A stretch of DNA of 64,000 nt, taken from assembly GCF_001441165.1 (NCBI RefSeq), contig NZ_CP013126.1, forward strand, positions 2,509,551-2,573,550, in the 5' to 3' direction. The DNA comes from Acidipropionibacterium acidipropionici. GTDB lineage: Bacteria > Actinomycetota > Actinomycetes > Propionibacteriales > Propionibacteriaceae. A model generated the notes under the pieces. The model worked only from the letters and a program-made list of their open reading frames with translations, made no database searches and had not been told where the DNA came from. A program made the translations under genes and the position numbers. This document shows, piece after piece, positions 23,965 through 37,348 of the stretch (positions are counted from its first letter, which is position 1; the number at the start of each line of letters is the position of its first letter).

Positions 23965-25317
23965 ATGGACCAGCCGACAGATCCCGAAGTCAGAGCAGCG
24001 GACTCGCCCGATGCCGAGGTGGTCCCCATCTGCCAGGAACTGGTCCGCATCGACTCCTCGAACTACGGGCGCCACGATGCCCGCGGCGAGACCGAGGTGG
24101 CGCGGCTGGTCGCCGGTCTGCTGTCCGAGATCGGGGTGAGGAGCAGGATCTACGAGTCCGAGCCGGGCCGGGCGACGCTGGTCGCCGAATGGGCCCCCGA
24201 GGGAACCGACATGTCGCGTCCGGCCCTGCTGCTGCACGGCCACTCCGACGTCGTGCCCGCGGTGGCCGACGACTGGTCGATAGACCCCTTCTCCGGTGAG
24301 CTGCGCGACGGATGCCTGTGGGGCAGGGGAGCTCTGGACATGAAGGGCTACCTGGCGATGGTGCTGTCGGCGATCCGCGCCCGCCATCGCCGGGGCCAGC
24401 CGCCGTCGCGACCGATCCGCTTCATCCTGTTCGCCGACGAGGAGGGGTCGGGCACCCTGGGATCCACCTGGCTGGGGGCCCATCACCCCGAGGCCTTCGA
24501 CGGCGTCACGGAGGCCATCAGCGAGGTCGGTGGCTTCTCGGTGACGACACCGGGGGGACAGCGGGCATACGTCGTCCAGGCCGCTGAGAAGGGCCTGTGG
24601 TGGTTCCGGATGACGGCCACCGGCTCGGCCGGCCACGGCTCGATGCGCAATCGGGACAATGCCGTCTCGCGGCTCGCCGAGGCCCTCGGCCGGATCTCCG
24701 GGTACGCCTGGCCGGACCTTCACCACCCGGTCCAGGAGGAGTTCCTCTCCCGCTTCGAGCAGCTGTGGGGAATCGGCGTCGACCACGATCGGCTGGAGGA
24801 GTCCCTGGCCGCGCTGGGCCCGCTGTCGCGGATGGTGGCCGCGTGCTCGGCCAACACCGTGACGCCGACCGTGCTGTCGGCCGGGTACAAGGTCAACGTC
24901 ATCCCGACCAGCGCCAGCGCCGAGCTCGACGCGCGATTCATCCCCGGCCACGAGCAGGAGATGATCGACACCATCAAGGGGCTGGCGGGCCCCGGCATCG
25001 AGTTCGAGACGATCTCCCACAAGCCCTCGGCCGAGGCCCCCTTCGAGGGTCCCGCGGTGGACGCGATCCGCTCGGCACTGGCGGTCGAGGATCCGGGCGC
25101 CGTCGTGCTGCCCTATCTCAACAGTGCGGGCACTGACGCCAAGGGGTTCGCCCGGCTGCCCGACGGACGGGTGATCAACTGCTACGGATGCACGCCGTTG
25201 CGGCTGCCTCCCGATTTCGACTTCATCTCCCTGTTCCACGGGGTGGATGAGAGGGTTCCGCTCGACACCCTGGCGTTCGGTGCCAGAGTCGTCGATCACA
25301 TTCTTCAGGAGGCATGA
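23965..25317 (+). CDS. M20-family metallopeptidase (ArgE/DapE-like)
   Basis: Cytoplasmic Zn-dependent amidohydrolase/dipeptidase of 450 residues from ATG 23965 (MDQPTDPEVRAADS). Metal-binding and catalytic motifs are in order: HGHSDVVPA (about 91), GRGALDMKG (about 123), FADEEGSGTLG (about 157 with the catalytic Glu) and a C-terminal His in LFHGVDERVP. The central lid domain is present (GSAGHGSM). It resembles the actinobacterial family close to Rv2141c. The downstream citrate synthase starts four bases after the stop and may be cotranscribed. The substrate is not known. Confidence 0.9.
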   Translation: MDQPTDPEVRAADSPDAEVVPICQELVRIDSSNYGRHDARGETEVARLVAGLLSEIGVRSRIYESEPGRATLVAEWAPEGTDMSRPALLLHGHSDVVPAVADDWSIDPFSGELRDGCLWGRGALDMKGYLAMVLSAIRARHRRGQPPSRPIRFILFADEEGSGTLGSTWLGAHHPEAFDGVTEAISEVGGFSVTTPGGQRAYVVQAAEKGLWWFRMTATGSAGHGSMRNRDNAVSRLAEALGRISGYAWPDLHHPVQEEFLSRFEQLWGIGVDHDRLEESLAALGPLSRMVAACSANTVTPTVLSAGYKVNVIPTSASAELDARFIPGHEQEMIDTIKGLAGPGIEFETISHKPSAEAPFEGPAVDAIRSALAVEDPGAVVLPYLNSAGTDAKGFARLPDGRVINCYGCTPLRLPPDFDFISLFHGVDERVPLDTLAFGARVVDHILQEA

Positions 25318-25321
25318 TCCA

Positions 25322-26617
25322 ATGGACCAGCTCGTCGATGAGACCTGCACGCTGACCCTCGACGGCCACGAGTACACTTTGCCGGTGCGCACCGGGAGCA
25401 CGGGTGACCGGGTGATCGACATCTCAGGGCTCAGAGCCGCGACCGGAGGGGTCACGACCTTCGACCCGTCTTTCGCCAACACATCGTCGTGCGAGTCGTC
25501 GATCTCGTGGATCGACGGCGAGAACGGGCGGCTCACCTACCGCGGCATCCCCATCGAGATCCTTGCCAGTGAGAAGGTCTCCTTCGTCGAGGTGGCCTGG
25601 TTGCTCATCTTCGGCTCGCTGCCCACAAAGGTCGAGCGCGAGCACTTCACCGAGCTGCTCACCGAGTACTCCTCGTTGCACCGGTCGATGGATCTGCACT
25701 TCAACGCCTTCCCGCCCAACGGGCACCCGATGGCGATCATGTCCTCGATGATCAATGCGATGAGCACCCACGACCGGCCCAAGATCACCGACGAGATGTC
25801 CTTCACGGATTCGGCGGCCAAGCTGCTGTCGAAGGTTCGGACCATCGCCGCCGCCTCGTACAAGGCCTCCATCGGAGAACCGGCCATCTACCCGCGCTAC
25901 GACCTGAAGTACGTCGAGAACTTCATGCACATGATGTTCTCCCTTCCGTACCGGCCCTTCGAGGCCGATCCGATCGTGGCCCGGGCGCTGAACCTGTTCT
26001 TCGTCCTCCACGCCGACCACGGCCAGAACTGCTCCACCTCGACGGTGCGGATGGTCGCATCCTCGGGCGCCAACCTGTTCACCTCGTGCTCGGCCGGCGT
26101 CTGCGCGCTGTGGGGGCCCCGCCACGGGGGGGCCAATGTGGATGCCGTCCAGGCCCTGCAGAAGATCAAGGACTCCGGCCTCACGCCGCGCCAGTATGTG
26201 GCCCGCGCCAAGGACAACGGGGAACGGATCTCCGGTTTCGGGCACCGCATCTACCGCAACTGGGATCCCCGGGCGCGCATCCTGAGGGGCACCTGCTCGC
26301 AGCTGCTGGACAGCCTGAACCGGACCGACCCGCTGCTCAATATCGCCCGTGAGCTCGAGGACGCCGTGCTCTCGGATGACTACTTCGTGGAGCGGCGTCT
26401 CTTCCCGAATGTGGACTTCTACTCGGGGATCGTGCTGCGGGCGCTCAACATCCCGCTCAACATGTTCACCGTGATGTTCGCGATCGGCCGGATGCCGGGA
26501 TGGATCGCCCACTGGCGCGAGGCCACGAGCGACCCCAAGGGGAAGATCGCCCGTCCCCGCGACCTCTACGTCGGACCGGACAACACCGCCTGGGTCCCGC
26601 GCTCCCAGCGAGGCTGA
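25322..26617 (+). CDS. gltA: Citrate synthase
   Basis: Condenses acetyl-CoA and oxaloacetate to citrate. 431 residues, the type II (hexameric-like) length. Active-site His residues lie in HADHGQNCSTSTVRM and ERISGFGHRIYRNWDPR, and the catalytic Asp in PNVDFYSGIVLR. CAGGAGG precedes the ATG at 25322. It may be cotranscribed with the M20 peptidase upstream. A GC-rich repeat pair follows the gene. Confidence 0.96.
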   Translation: MDQLVDETCTLTLDGHEYTLPVRTGSTGDRVIDISGLRAATGGVTTFDPSFANTSSCESSISWIDGENGRLTYRGIPIEILASEKVSFVEVAWLLIFGSLPTKVEREHFTELLTEYSSLHRSMDLHFNAFPPNGHPMAIMSSMINAMSTHDRPKITDEMSFTDSAAKLLSKVRTIAAASYKASIGEPAIYPRYDLKYVENFMHMMFSLPYRPFEADPIVARALNLFFVLHADHGQNCSTSTVRMVASSGANLFTSCSAGVCALWGPRHGGANVDAVQALQKIKDSGLTPRQYVARAKDNGERISGFGHRIYRNWDPRARILRGTCSQLLDSLNRTDPLLNIARELEDAVLSDDYFVERRLFPNVDFYSGIVLRALNIPLNMFTVMFAIGRMPGWIAHWREATSDPKGKIARPRDLYVGPDNTAWVPRSQRG

Positions 26618-26618
26618 C

Positions 26619-26646
26619 GCCAGGGGGTGCAGGGGGGTTGCCCCCC
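26619..26646. repeat. GC-rich intergenic repeat, copy 1
   Basis: A 28-bp unit starting GCCAGGGGGTGCAGGG is found two bases after the citrate synthase stop and repeated perfectly at 26700-26727. Each copy can form a small hairpin (GGGGGG TT GCCCCCC). This type of short intergenic repeat resembles REP-like elements. Confidence 0.7.
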
Positions 26647-26699
26647 CCTGGGGTGCGCTGTCCGGCCTGCGACGCGGTCGTGGGATCTGCGAGGTTGCC

Positions 26700-26727
26700 G
26701 CCAGGGGGTGCAGGGGGGTTGCCCCCC
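26700..26727. repeat. GC-rich intergenic repeat, copy 2
   Basis: Perfect second copy of the unit at 26619, ending three bases before the aldo/keto reductase stop. The two copies sit between convergent genes and may act as a terminator pair. Confidence 0.7.
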
Positions 26728-26730
26728 GCC

Positions 26731-27690
26731 CTATCTCATGAGATTCGCGCCGCCGGTGATGTCGTCGAGGGCGGCGGTGATCTCGGCCGGCAGCTGCTCG
26801 TCGTCGGTGGCCAGCAGCTCGTCCAGCTGTTCGGGGGTCCGGGCACCCACCAGCGCCGAGGCGACCTGAGGGGCGTCGCGAACCCAGGACAGCGCCACCT
26901 GGGCGGTTGTGACACCCAGCCCCTGGGCGGCCTTGGCGACGGCCTCGACGACCGCCCGGGATTTCGCCGCGAGGTAGGGCTCGACGAACCAGGAGAGTTG
27001 GTCGTTCGCACCGCGGGAGTCCTTGGGGGTACCTGTCCGGTACCGTCCCGTCAGCACCCCGCGACCCAGCGCCGACCAGGCCAGCACCCCCATCCTGTGG
27101 TGGTGGGCTGACGGCATCATCTCGATCTCGGCGCGCCGGGCCAGCAGCGAGTACTCGACCTGATTGCTGATGATGGGGATCCGTGATCGCAGAGCGCGCT
27201 GCCAGGTCGCGGCGGTCGCCGACTGCCAGCCGACGAAATTGCTGACCCCGACATAGCGGGCCATGCCCGAGCGCACGGCGTGGTCGAGGGCATCGCAGGT
27301 CTCCTCGAGCGGGGCGTCCCCCCAGGCGTGCACCTGCCACAGGTCGACGTGGTCGGTGTGGAGGCGCCGCAGGGAGCCCTCCAGATCGCGCAGCATCGCG
27401 GCCCGGGAGGTGTCCACGACCCGGTTCTCGCCGTTGACGGTGAATCCCGCCTTGGTTGCGATCACCAGGTCGTCGCGGTCGAGATCGGAGTGGATGACGC
27501 GGCCGATGAGCTTCTCCGCGGCCCCGGAACCGTAGGCGGGTGCCGTGTCGACCAGATTGCCGCCGGCCTCGACGAAGCTGCGCAGCATGGTGCGGGCGTC
27601 CCGGGTGTCCGTCTGGCCGCCCCAGGTGAGGGTACCGAGCCCCATCCGCGAAACTTTGAGGCCGCTGGCCCCGACTGTCCTTGCCAGCAT
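26731..27690 (-). CDS. Aldo/keto reductase
   Basis: NADPH-dependent oxidoreductase of 319 residues. ATG at 27690 (MLARTVGASGLKVSRMGLGT) follows GGGAGGAG. The catalytic tetrad is visible: Asp in NLVDTAPAYG, Tyr four to five residues on, Lys in VIATKAGF and His in LWQVHAWG. The C-terminal cofactor-binding helix is SALVGARTPEQLDELL. Similar to the YhdN/Rv2298-type subgroup of short AKRs. It is divergent from the DUF3090 gene; substrate unknown. Confidence 0.92.
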   Translation of the reverse strand: MLARTVGASGLKVSRMGLGTLTWGGQTDTRDARTMLRSFVEAGGNLVDTAPAYGSGAAEKLIGRVIHSDLDRDDLVIATKAGFTVNGENRVVDTSRAAMLRDLEGSLRRLHTDHVDLWQVHAWGDAPLEETCDALDHAVRSGMARYVGVSNFVGWQSATAATWQRALRSRIPIISNQVEYSLLARRAEIEMMPSAHHHRMGVLAWSALGRGVLTGRYRTGTPKDSRGANDQLSWFVEPYLAAKSRAVVEAVAKAAQGLGVTTAQVALSWVRDAPQVASALVGARTPEQLDELLATDDEQLPAEITAALDDITGGANLMR

Positions 27691-27771
27691 CTGGCTCCTC
27701 CCGACATCGACACGATAGAGGATGCCGAGCGTGCGGGGCCCCGCCTCGGCCGAAGCTCTAGGGTGTGCCTC

Positions 27772-28353
27772 ATGGCACGTCTCACGCATCGGTACCTGCG
27801 GCCGGACCGCTTCGTCTGCGGGACGGTGGGCAGGCCCGGCGAGCGGACCTTCTTCATCCAGACCCGCCAGGACGGCCAGATCACGTCGGTGCGCTGCGAC
27901 AAGGAGCAGCTCCAGGTGCTCACGACCCACCTGGCGCGCATCCTGGACGACCTCGCCAGACTTGCGGCCGGCGGGATCCTGGTCCCCGGACCGGTCGACG
28001 AGCCGGTCGACGACGAGCCGCTGGACATGCCGCTGGAGGAGGAGTTCACGGCCGGGGCGATCGCGATCGCCTGGGACAGTGCGGCCGGCCGCCTGGTGGT
28101 GGAGGTCTTCGCGATCAGCGATGACGAGATGATGGAGGCCGATCCGCAGCTGCTGCTGGCCGCCAGTCCGCAGGACGCCCCGGACTCCTTGGAGGTGCAT
28201 CTGTCGCCGGCCCAGGCCCGCGACTTCGTGGCCCGCGGCCAGCTGGTGATCAGCTCCGGGCGACCGGCCTGTCCCTTCTGCGGCCAGCCGATATCGGGCA
28301 GCGGCCACATCTGTCCCCGCGCGAACGGGTATCGCCGGCCCCTGTTCCTGTGA
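27772..28353 (+). CDS. DUF3090-family protein
   Basis: 193 residues, a conserved actinobacterial family of unknown function. Features are FVCGTVGRPGERTFFIQTRQ near the N-terminus, a central acidic stretch (DEPVDDEPLDMPLEEEF) and a C-terminal zinc-ribbon-like CPFCGQPISGSGHICPRANG with three Cys and one His. In many actinobacteria this gene lies near a histidinol-phosphatase-like phosphatase and mshC. Neither is seen here. ATG at 27772. Confidence 0.85.
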   Translation: MARLTHRYLRPDRFVCGTVGRPGERTFFIQTRQDGQITSVRCDKEQLQVLTTHLARILDDLARLAAGGILVPGPVDEPVDDEPLDMPLEEEFTAGAIAIAWDSAAGRLVVEVFAISDDEMMEADPQLLLAASPQDAPDSLEVHLSPAQARDFVARGQLVISSGRPACPFCGQPISGSGHICPRANGYRRPLFL

Positions 28354-28482
28354 TGCAGGTCGGGTGCCCCTCCTCGGCGGTACCGCCGGTGGGACGATAT
28401 GGGCGCGGGCCCACGGATCTGCGACCATGTTGAACGGCCCCGCCCTCCCGGGCCCGGCCCGAGGAGCTGAGAGGAGATCGGG

Positions 28483-29154
28483 ATGGGCGACGTCATCATG
28501 AGGTTTCTCAACGCTCAGCTGGACATCGGCCTGGGACGTCCGGTCCTGTGGCGAGAGATCATCGGCAATATCTTCGGCCTGGCCTCGGCACTGGGTGGCG
28601 CCCGGCGCCGGATCTGGGCGTGGCCGGTGGGCATCGTCGGCAATGTGCTGCTCTTCACGGTCTTCCTGGGCGGGGTCTTCCACACCCCCCAGGACCTGAA
28701 CCTGTGGGGGCAGGCGGGACGCCAGGTCTTCTTCCTCATCACCTCGGCCTACGGATGGGTCCAGTGGGCCGCCTACCGGCGCAGCCACCGCTCCTCGGGA
28801 GGCGCTGCCGTCGCTCCGCGCTGGGCGACTCCGAAGGAGCGCATGGCGACCGCCGCCGCCGTCGTGATGCTGATCGTCTTCTACATCGTCCTCAAGGCGC
28901 TGGGATCATGGGGGCCGGCCTCGGACTCGTGGATCCTCACCGGCTCCATCCTGGCCACCTTCGGCATGGCCCGCGGCTGGAACGAGTTCTGGTTCATCTG
29001 GATCGCCGTCGATCTGGTCGGGGTGCCGCTGCTTCTGAGCGCGCACTACTACCCCAGCGGGCTGATGTACATCTTCTACGGCGGATTCTGCCTCTACGGA
29101 TTCTTCACCTGGTGGCGGTTGAGGGATCAGGACCGCAGCGTCGACATCCCCTGA
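28483..29154 (+). CDS. pnuC: Nicotinamide riboside transporter PnuC
   Basis: Integral membrane facilitator of 223 residues that takes up nicotinamide riboside for NAD synthesis. Seven hydrophobic segments are visible, with the family-typical WREIIGNIFGLASALGG, QVFFLITSAYGWVQW and FWFIWIAVDLVGVPLL with the downstream YGFFTWWR. GAGAGGAGA precedes ATG 28483. The 129-bp upstream region was examined for an NAD or TPP riboswitch and nothing convincing was found. Confidence 0.92.
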   Translation: MGDVIMRFLNAQLDIGLGRPVLWREIIGNIFGLASALGGARRRIWAWPVGIVGNVLLFTVFLGGVFHTPQDLNLWGQAGRQVFFLITSAYGWVQWAAYRRSHRSSGGAAVAPRWATPKERMATAAAVVMLIVFYIVLKALGSWGPASDSWILTGSILATFGMARGWNEFWFIWIAVDLVGVPLLLSAHYYPSGLMYIFYGGFCLYGFFTWWRLRDQDRSVDIP

Positions 29155-29211
29155 GGCCCGGCAGCTGATCGGATCCCGGGAGGGCGTCGGCGCTCCGCTA
29201 GGGTGGTCGTC

Positions 29212-29478
29212 GTGAGCAAGACATTCGAGGAACTGTTCGCCGAACTGTCCCGGAAGGCCGCCGAGCGTCCGGAGGGATCGGGCACCGTCGCCGAGCTGGA
29301 CCGCGGCGTCCATGCCATCGGCAAGAAGATCGTCGAGGAGGCCTCCGAGGTCTGGATCGCAGCCGAGTACGAGGGCAATGAGCGGACCGCCGAGGAGATC
29401 AGCCAGGAGCTGTACCACCTCCAGGTGATGATGGTGCGGCTCGGCATCGGCCTCGAAGACGTCTACAAGTACCTCTGA
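29212..29478 (+). CDS. hisE: Phosphoribosyl-ATP pyrophosphatase
   Basis: Second step of histidine biosynthesis: hydrolyses PR-ATP to PR-AMP. 88 residues from GTG 29212 ([12 protein letters not shown]); a GTG at 29203 in the same frame is possible. The MazG-like fold shows the metal-binding [12 protein letters not shown] and [12 protein letters not shown]. hisG follows 11 bp downstream, the usual actinobacterial hisE-hisG pair; hisF lies far away at 60.3 kb. Confidence 0.94.
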   Translation: MSKTFEELFAELSRKAAERPEGSGTVAELDRGVHAIGKKIVEEASEVWIAAEYEGNERTAEEISQELYHLQVMMVRLGIGLEDVYKYL

Positions 29479-29489
29479 GGGGACCGTCG

Positions 29490-30350
29490 ATGAGCGGACA
29501 GAACGTGCTGAGAATCGCTGTGCCCAACAAGGGCGCACTGTCTGAGGCTGCCGCATCCCTGCTGTCTGAGGCCGGCTACCGTCAGCGCACCGATCGCAAG
29601 GACCTTCGACTCCTGGACGAGGCCAACGGGGTGGAGTTCTTCTACCTGCGCCCGCGGGACATCGCGATCTACGTGGGGGAGGGGACCCTCGATCTGGGCA
29701 TCACGGGCCGGGACCTGCTGCTCGACTCCATGGCCCAGGCGGTCGAGGTGAGAGGGCTGGGATTCGGGCGGTCCCGGTTCCGATTCGCAGCTCCCGCCGG
29801 TCGCCACAACACGGTCGAGGGCCTGGCCGGGCGCAGGATCGCCACCTCCTACCCGGGGCTGCTGCGCAGTTACCTGGACGAGCGGGGGATCGACGCCCAT
29901 CTCATCCATCTGGACGGCGCCGTCGAGTCCTCGATCGGGCTGGGAGTCGCCGACGCGATCGCGGATGTCGTGGAGACGGGGACGACTCTTCGCAAGGCCG
30001 GGCTGGAGATCTTCGGCGAGGTGATCCTGGAGTCCGAGGGAGTGCTGATCCGTAGGCACGGGTTCGAGGCCGGGTCGGCCTACGAGCACTTCATGAAGCG
30101 CATCGAGGGGGTCCAGGTGGCCCGCTCCTACGTCATGCTCGACTACGACGTGCCCGAGGCGAACCTGGCCGCAGCGTCCGACCTCACCCCGGGGCTGGAG
30201 GCCCCGACCGTCTCCCCCCTGTCGAGGCAGGGATGGTACGCGGTCCGTGCGATGGTGCCGAGAGGACAGGTCCAGACCCTGATGGATCAGCTGTGGGATG
30301 CCGGCGCGCGCGCCATACTGAGCACCGACATCGCGGCCTGCCGGATCTGA
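29490..30350 (+). CDS. hisG: ATP phosphoribosyltransferase (long form)
   Basis: First, feedback-regulated step of histidine synthesis. 286 residues, the long HisG form. N-terminal LRIAVPNKGALSEAA, substrate loop DLGITGRDLL, PRPP-binding DVVETGTTLRKAGLE, and a C-terminal ACT-like domain from about residue 213 (GWYAVRAMVPRGQVQTLMDQ) that binds histidine. It follows hisE. Downstream of the stop is a short direct repeat (GAGCCTGATCTGAGG-like units, 30355-30381). Confidence 0.95.
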   Translation: MSGQNVLRIAVPNKGALSEAAASLLSEAGYRQRTDRKDLRLLDEANGVEFFYLRPRDIAIYVGEGTLDLGITGRDLLLDSMAQAVEVRGLGFGRSRFRFAAPAGRHNTVEGLAGRRIATSYPGLLRSYLDERGIDAHLIHLDGAVESSIGLGVADAIADVVETGTTLRKAGLEIFGEVILESEGVLIRRHGFEAGSAYEHFMKRIEGVQVARSYVMLDYDVPEANLAAASDLTPGLEAPTVSPLSRQGWYAVRAMVPRGQVQTLMDQLWDAGARAILSTDIAACRI

Positions 30351-30398
30351 CGGAGCCTGATCTGAGGGAGCCGGATCTGAGGGCCGCGGCGGCGCCGG

Positions 30399-30920
30399 TC
30401 AGTCGATGCCGCGTTCCTTGAGCAGCTCCATGAGCTCGCGGTCCTCATCGGTGAAACCGGCCTTGTCGGGGTTGCCGGCCTGCTTCTTCCCGCCGGGCTT
30501 CTGAGCGGCCTTCGAGGCGGGCGGCTGTACGGGCTTCTTCGCGGGGCCGACCTGTTTGGCCGAGCCGCCGGATGTGGTCTCGCGGGAGCCGGATCGCCGC
30601 TCACGGGCCTGTTGACGGGTCACGGGGGCGATGAAGGATCCGGTGATCATGGCGATGACGCCGACCCCGGCGATCGCGACGCCGACCCAGCGGGTGGTGT
30701 CCATGGTGGTCGCTCTCACCCAGTCCACGGCCTGACGCCCCCACTGGGTCACCATGCCCATGACGCCGAGGATCCACAGGCCTGCCGGGACCAGGGCCAG
30801 GCCGATACTGCGCACCATTGATCGGACGGAGCGCCGACGGGCCCAGTGCAGCACGCCCCACAGGAGGGGCAGTGCGATGAGCACGACGGAGACGATGATT
30901 GTCAGTGTGGAGTCGGCCAT
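30399..30920 (-). CDS. Small membrane protein, unknown function
   Basis: 173 residues, not recognised. Three hydrophobic segments (about residues 6-24, 40-58 and 80-99) anchor it in the membrane. The C-terminal 70 residues are soluble, Lys/Pro/Ala-rich and disordered-looking (KKPVQPPASKAAQKPGGKK) and end in an acidic helix, DEDRELMELLKERGID. It is convergent with hisG and divergent from the SseB gene. Confidence 0.7.
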   Translation of the reverse strand: MADSTLTIIVSVVLIALPLLWGVLHWARRRSVRSMVRSIGLALVPAGLWILGVMGMVTQWGRQAVDWVRATTMDTTRWVGVAIAGVGVIAMITGSFIAPVTRQQARERRSGSRETTSGGSAKQVGPAKKPVQPPASKAAQKPGGKKQAGNPDKAGFTDEDRELMELLKERGID

Positions 30921-30956
30921 ATCACCAACTGTTCCACATCCGGGTAGCGTGACGGC

Positions 30957-31439
30957 GTGGTCAGTCTCCTGAAACCCGGCGGCGATCTCGGTGACGCCGA
31001 TGAACCCACGCGGGCGGCCATGGCCGCCGCCACCACGCGAGAGGGGTATCTGGACGCCGTGGTGGCGATGTGCTCATCGCGACTCCTCATGCCGGTGATG
31101 TCCCCGGGGGCGAGTGCACCGGAGGGGTCGACGCAGGTCACCGAGCTCGGTGCTGCCGTGCTGACCAACGAGAGAGGGGAGTCGGCACTCCTGTGCTTCA
31201 CCGGGATCGACTCGCTGCAGGCCTGGGATGCGAGGGCCAGACCGGTGCCGGGAACCCTGGACGATCTGGCTGCAACCGTGGAGGAGGCCGGCGCCAGTTC
31301 TCTGCTGGTTGACGTCGCAGGTCCGGTACCGATGGTCATCGGGCCCGACCTCGTCGTGCAGCTGAGCCGGGGAAGGCGCCTGGTGCGCCTCAGCGACGGA
31401 TACGGATGGCTCGAGGTGACGCCCGGAGACCGGGTGTGA
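30957..31439 (+). CDS. SseB-domain protein
   Basis: 160 residues from GTG 30957. It matches the SseB N-terminal domain layout: LLMPVMSPG, LGAAVLTNERGESALLCFTGIDSLQAW and LLVDVAGPVPMVIGPDLVVQL. This family is widespread in Actinobacteria; function is unknown. A small hairpin (GCCGGCC 31460-31466 with GGCCGGC 31476-31482) follows and may be the terminator before the rRNA promoter region. Confidence 0.75.
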   Translation: MVSLLKPGGDLGDADEPTRAAMAAATTREGYLDAVVAMCSSRLLMPVMSPGASAPEGSTQVTELGAAVLTNERGESALLCFTGIDSLQAWDARARPVPGTLDDLAATVEEAGASSLLVDVAGPVPMVIGPDLVVQLSRGRRLVRLSDGYGWLEVTPGDRV

Positions 31440-32027
31440 GATGCCCGGGCGAGGGGGTTGCCGGCCCGAGTTGACGGCCGGCAGGACGATCGGTAATGTG
31501 CTCCGAGCTGCCGCAAGGTGGTGAGTCCCCCGGGATGGGGCGATCGGCTGAGCCGACTCATCCATCCCGACCTGATCGGGGAGACGGACGGAATTGACTT
31601 CCGGATCACCGGTCAGTAAAGTAGGACGAGCCGCTTCACGGCGGCGGAGAAGCTCCCGAGATGGTTTCGGGGAATTCTTCTGCTCGGTTGTGAATGTTCG
31701 GGTTTCTCGGATTTGTGTCTGGGGGGTTCGGGGTTTATGATGGAGTGGTTGCCCCAAGGTGGCTGGCCTGGTTTTCGGGTTGGTGCTGCGGTGTGTGTGT
31801 GATGCTTGAGAACTCAACAGTGTGTCTTTTTTGTAGTCAATAGGATTTTGTTGATGCACACTTGGTGTGTGTCGGATTTTGTTTATTGATTCCTTTGATT
31901 GATTCTGATGGATCGGATGATTTTTTGTCAGGTTTGTTGGGGTCAGTGTTTTGGATTCTTTGATGTGGTCACCTGATGCTGCGTCCTCGTGTGCCTTTCG
32001 GGGTGTGGGGGTGTGGTGGTGATATTT
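31440..32027 (+). promoter_or_regulatory. rRNA operon promoter and leader region
   Basis: Gene-free 588 bp. P1: TTGACT (31594-31599) and TAAAGT (31617-31622), 17-bp spacer. P2: TTGTGT (31713-31718) and TATGAT (31736-31741), 17-bp spacer. The leader after P2 is T-rich and of lower GC. It contains TTGAGAACTCAACAGTGTG (about 31807-31825), a sequence typical of actinobacterial rrn leaders where processing and antitermination signals lie. Confidence 0.75.
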
Positions 32028-36980
<4,953 letters not shown>

Positions 36981-37110
36981 ATCGACAATTACGCGCATAT
37001 CCACTGTACGGCTCCCGGCCACCACACCCCCCCCACACGGGGGCTGGTGCGCCACACATGTGAGTCACAACATCATATGAGTTCCGTCTGGAACACCCCA
37101 AGATTCTGGT

Positions 37111-37230
37111 GTTCCGGTGGCCATGGCTGGAGGGAAACACCCGGTCCCATTCCGAACCCGGAAGTTAAGCCTCCACACGCTGATGGTACTGCCCACGCCA
37201 GTGGGTGGGAGAGTAAGACGCCGCCGGAAC
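37111..37230 (+). rRNA. rrf: 5S ribosomal RNA
   Basis: Helix I GTTCCGGTGG pairs with CCGCCGGAAC, and the conserved core CCCATTCCGAACCCGGAAGT is at 37150-37169. About 120 nt. Ends are approximate by one or two bases. Confidence 0.95.
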
Positions 37231-37245
37231 ACCACACACACCCCC

Positions 37246-37286
37246 GAGGGAGGGGCCCCGCACCACGCGGGGCCCCTCCCTCTTTT
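37246..37286 (+). terminator. rRNA operon terminator
   Basis: A perfect 16-bp stem (37246-37261 with 37267-37282), five-base loop and TTTT tail follow 15 bases after 5S rRNA. Textbook intrinsic terminator. Confidence 0.93.
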
Positions 37287-37348
37287 CACATGTCCCTGCA
37301 CATCACCGCATCTTGGCCCACAGACCCGATGTGGGAGAGGATGTCTTC

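Noticed and set aside
28354-28482. Riboswitch upstream of pnuC
   Set aside because: CTGAGAGG resembles part of a TPP aptamer, but the other conserved blocks are missing; it is part of the ribosome binding site.
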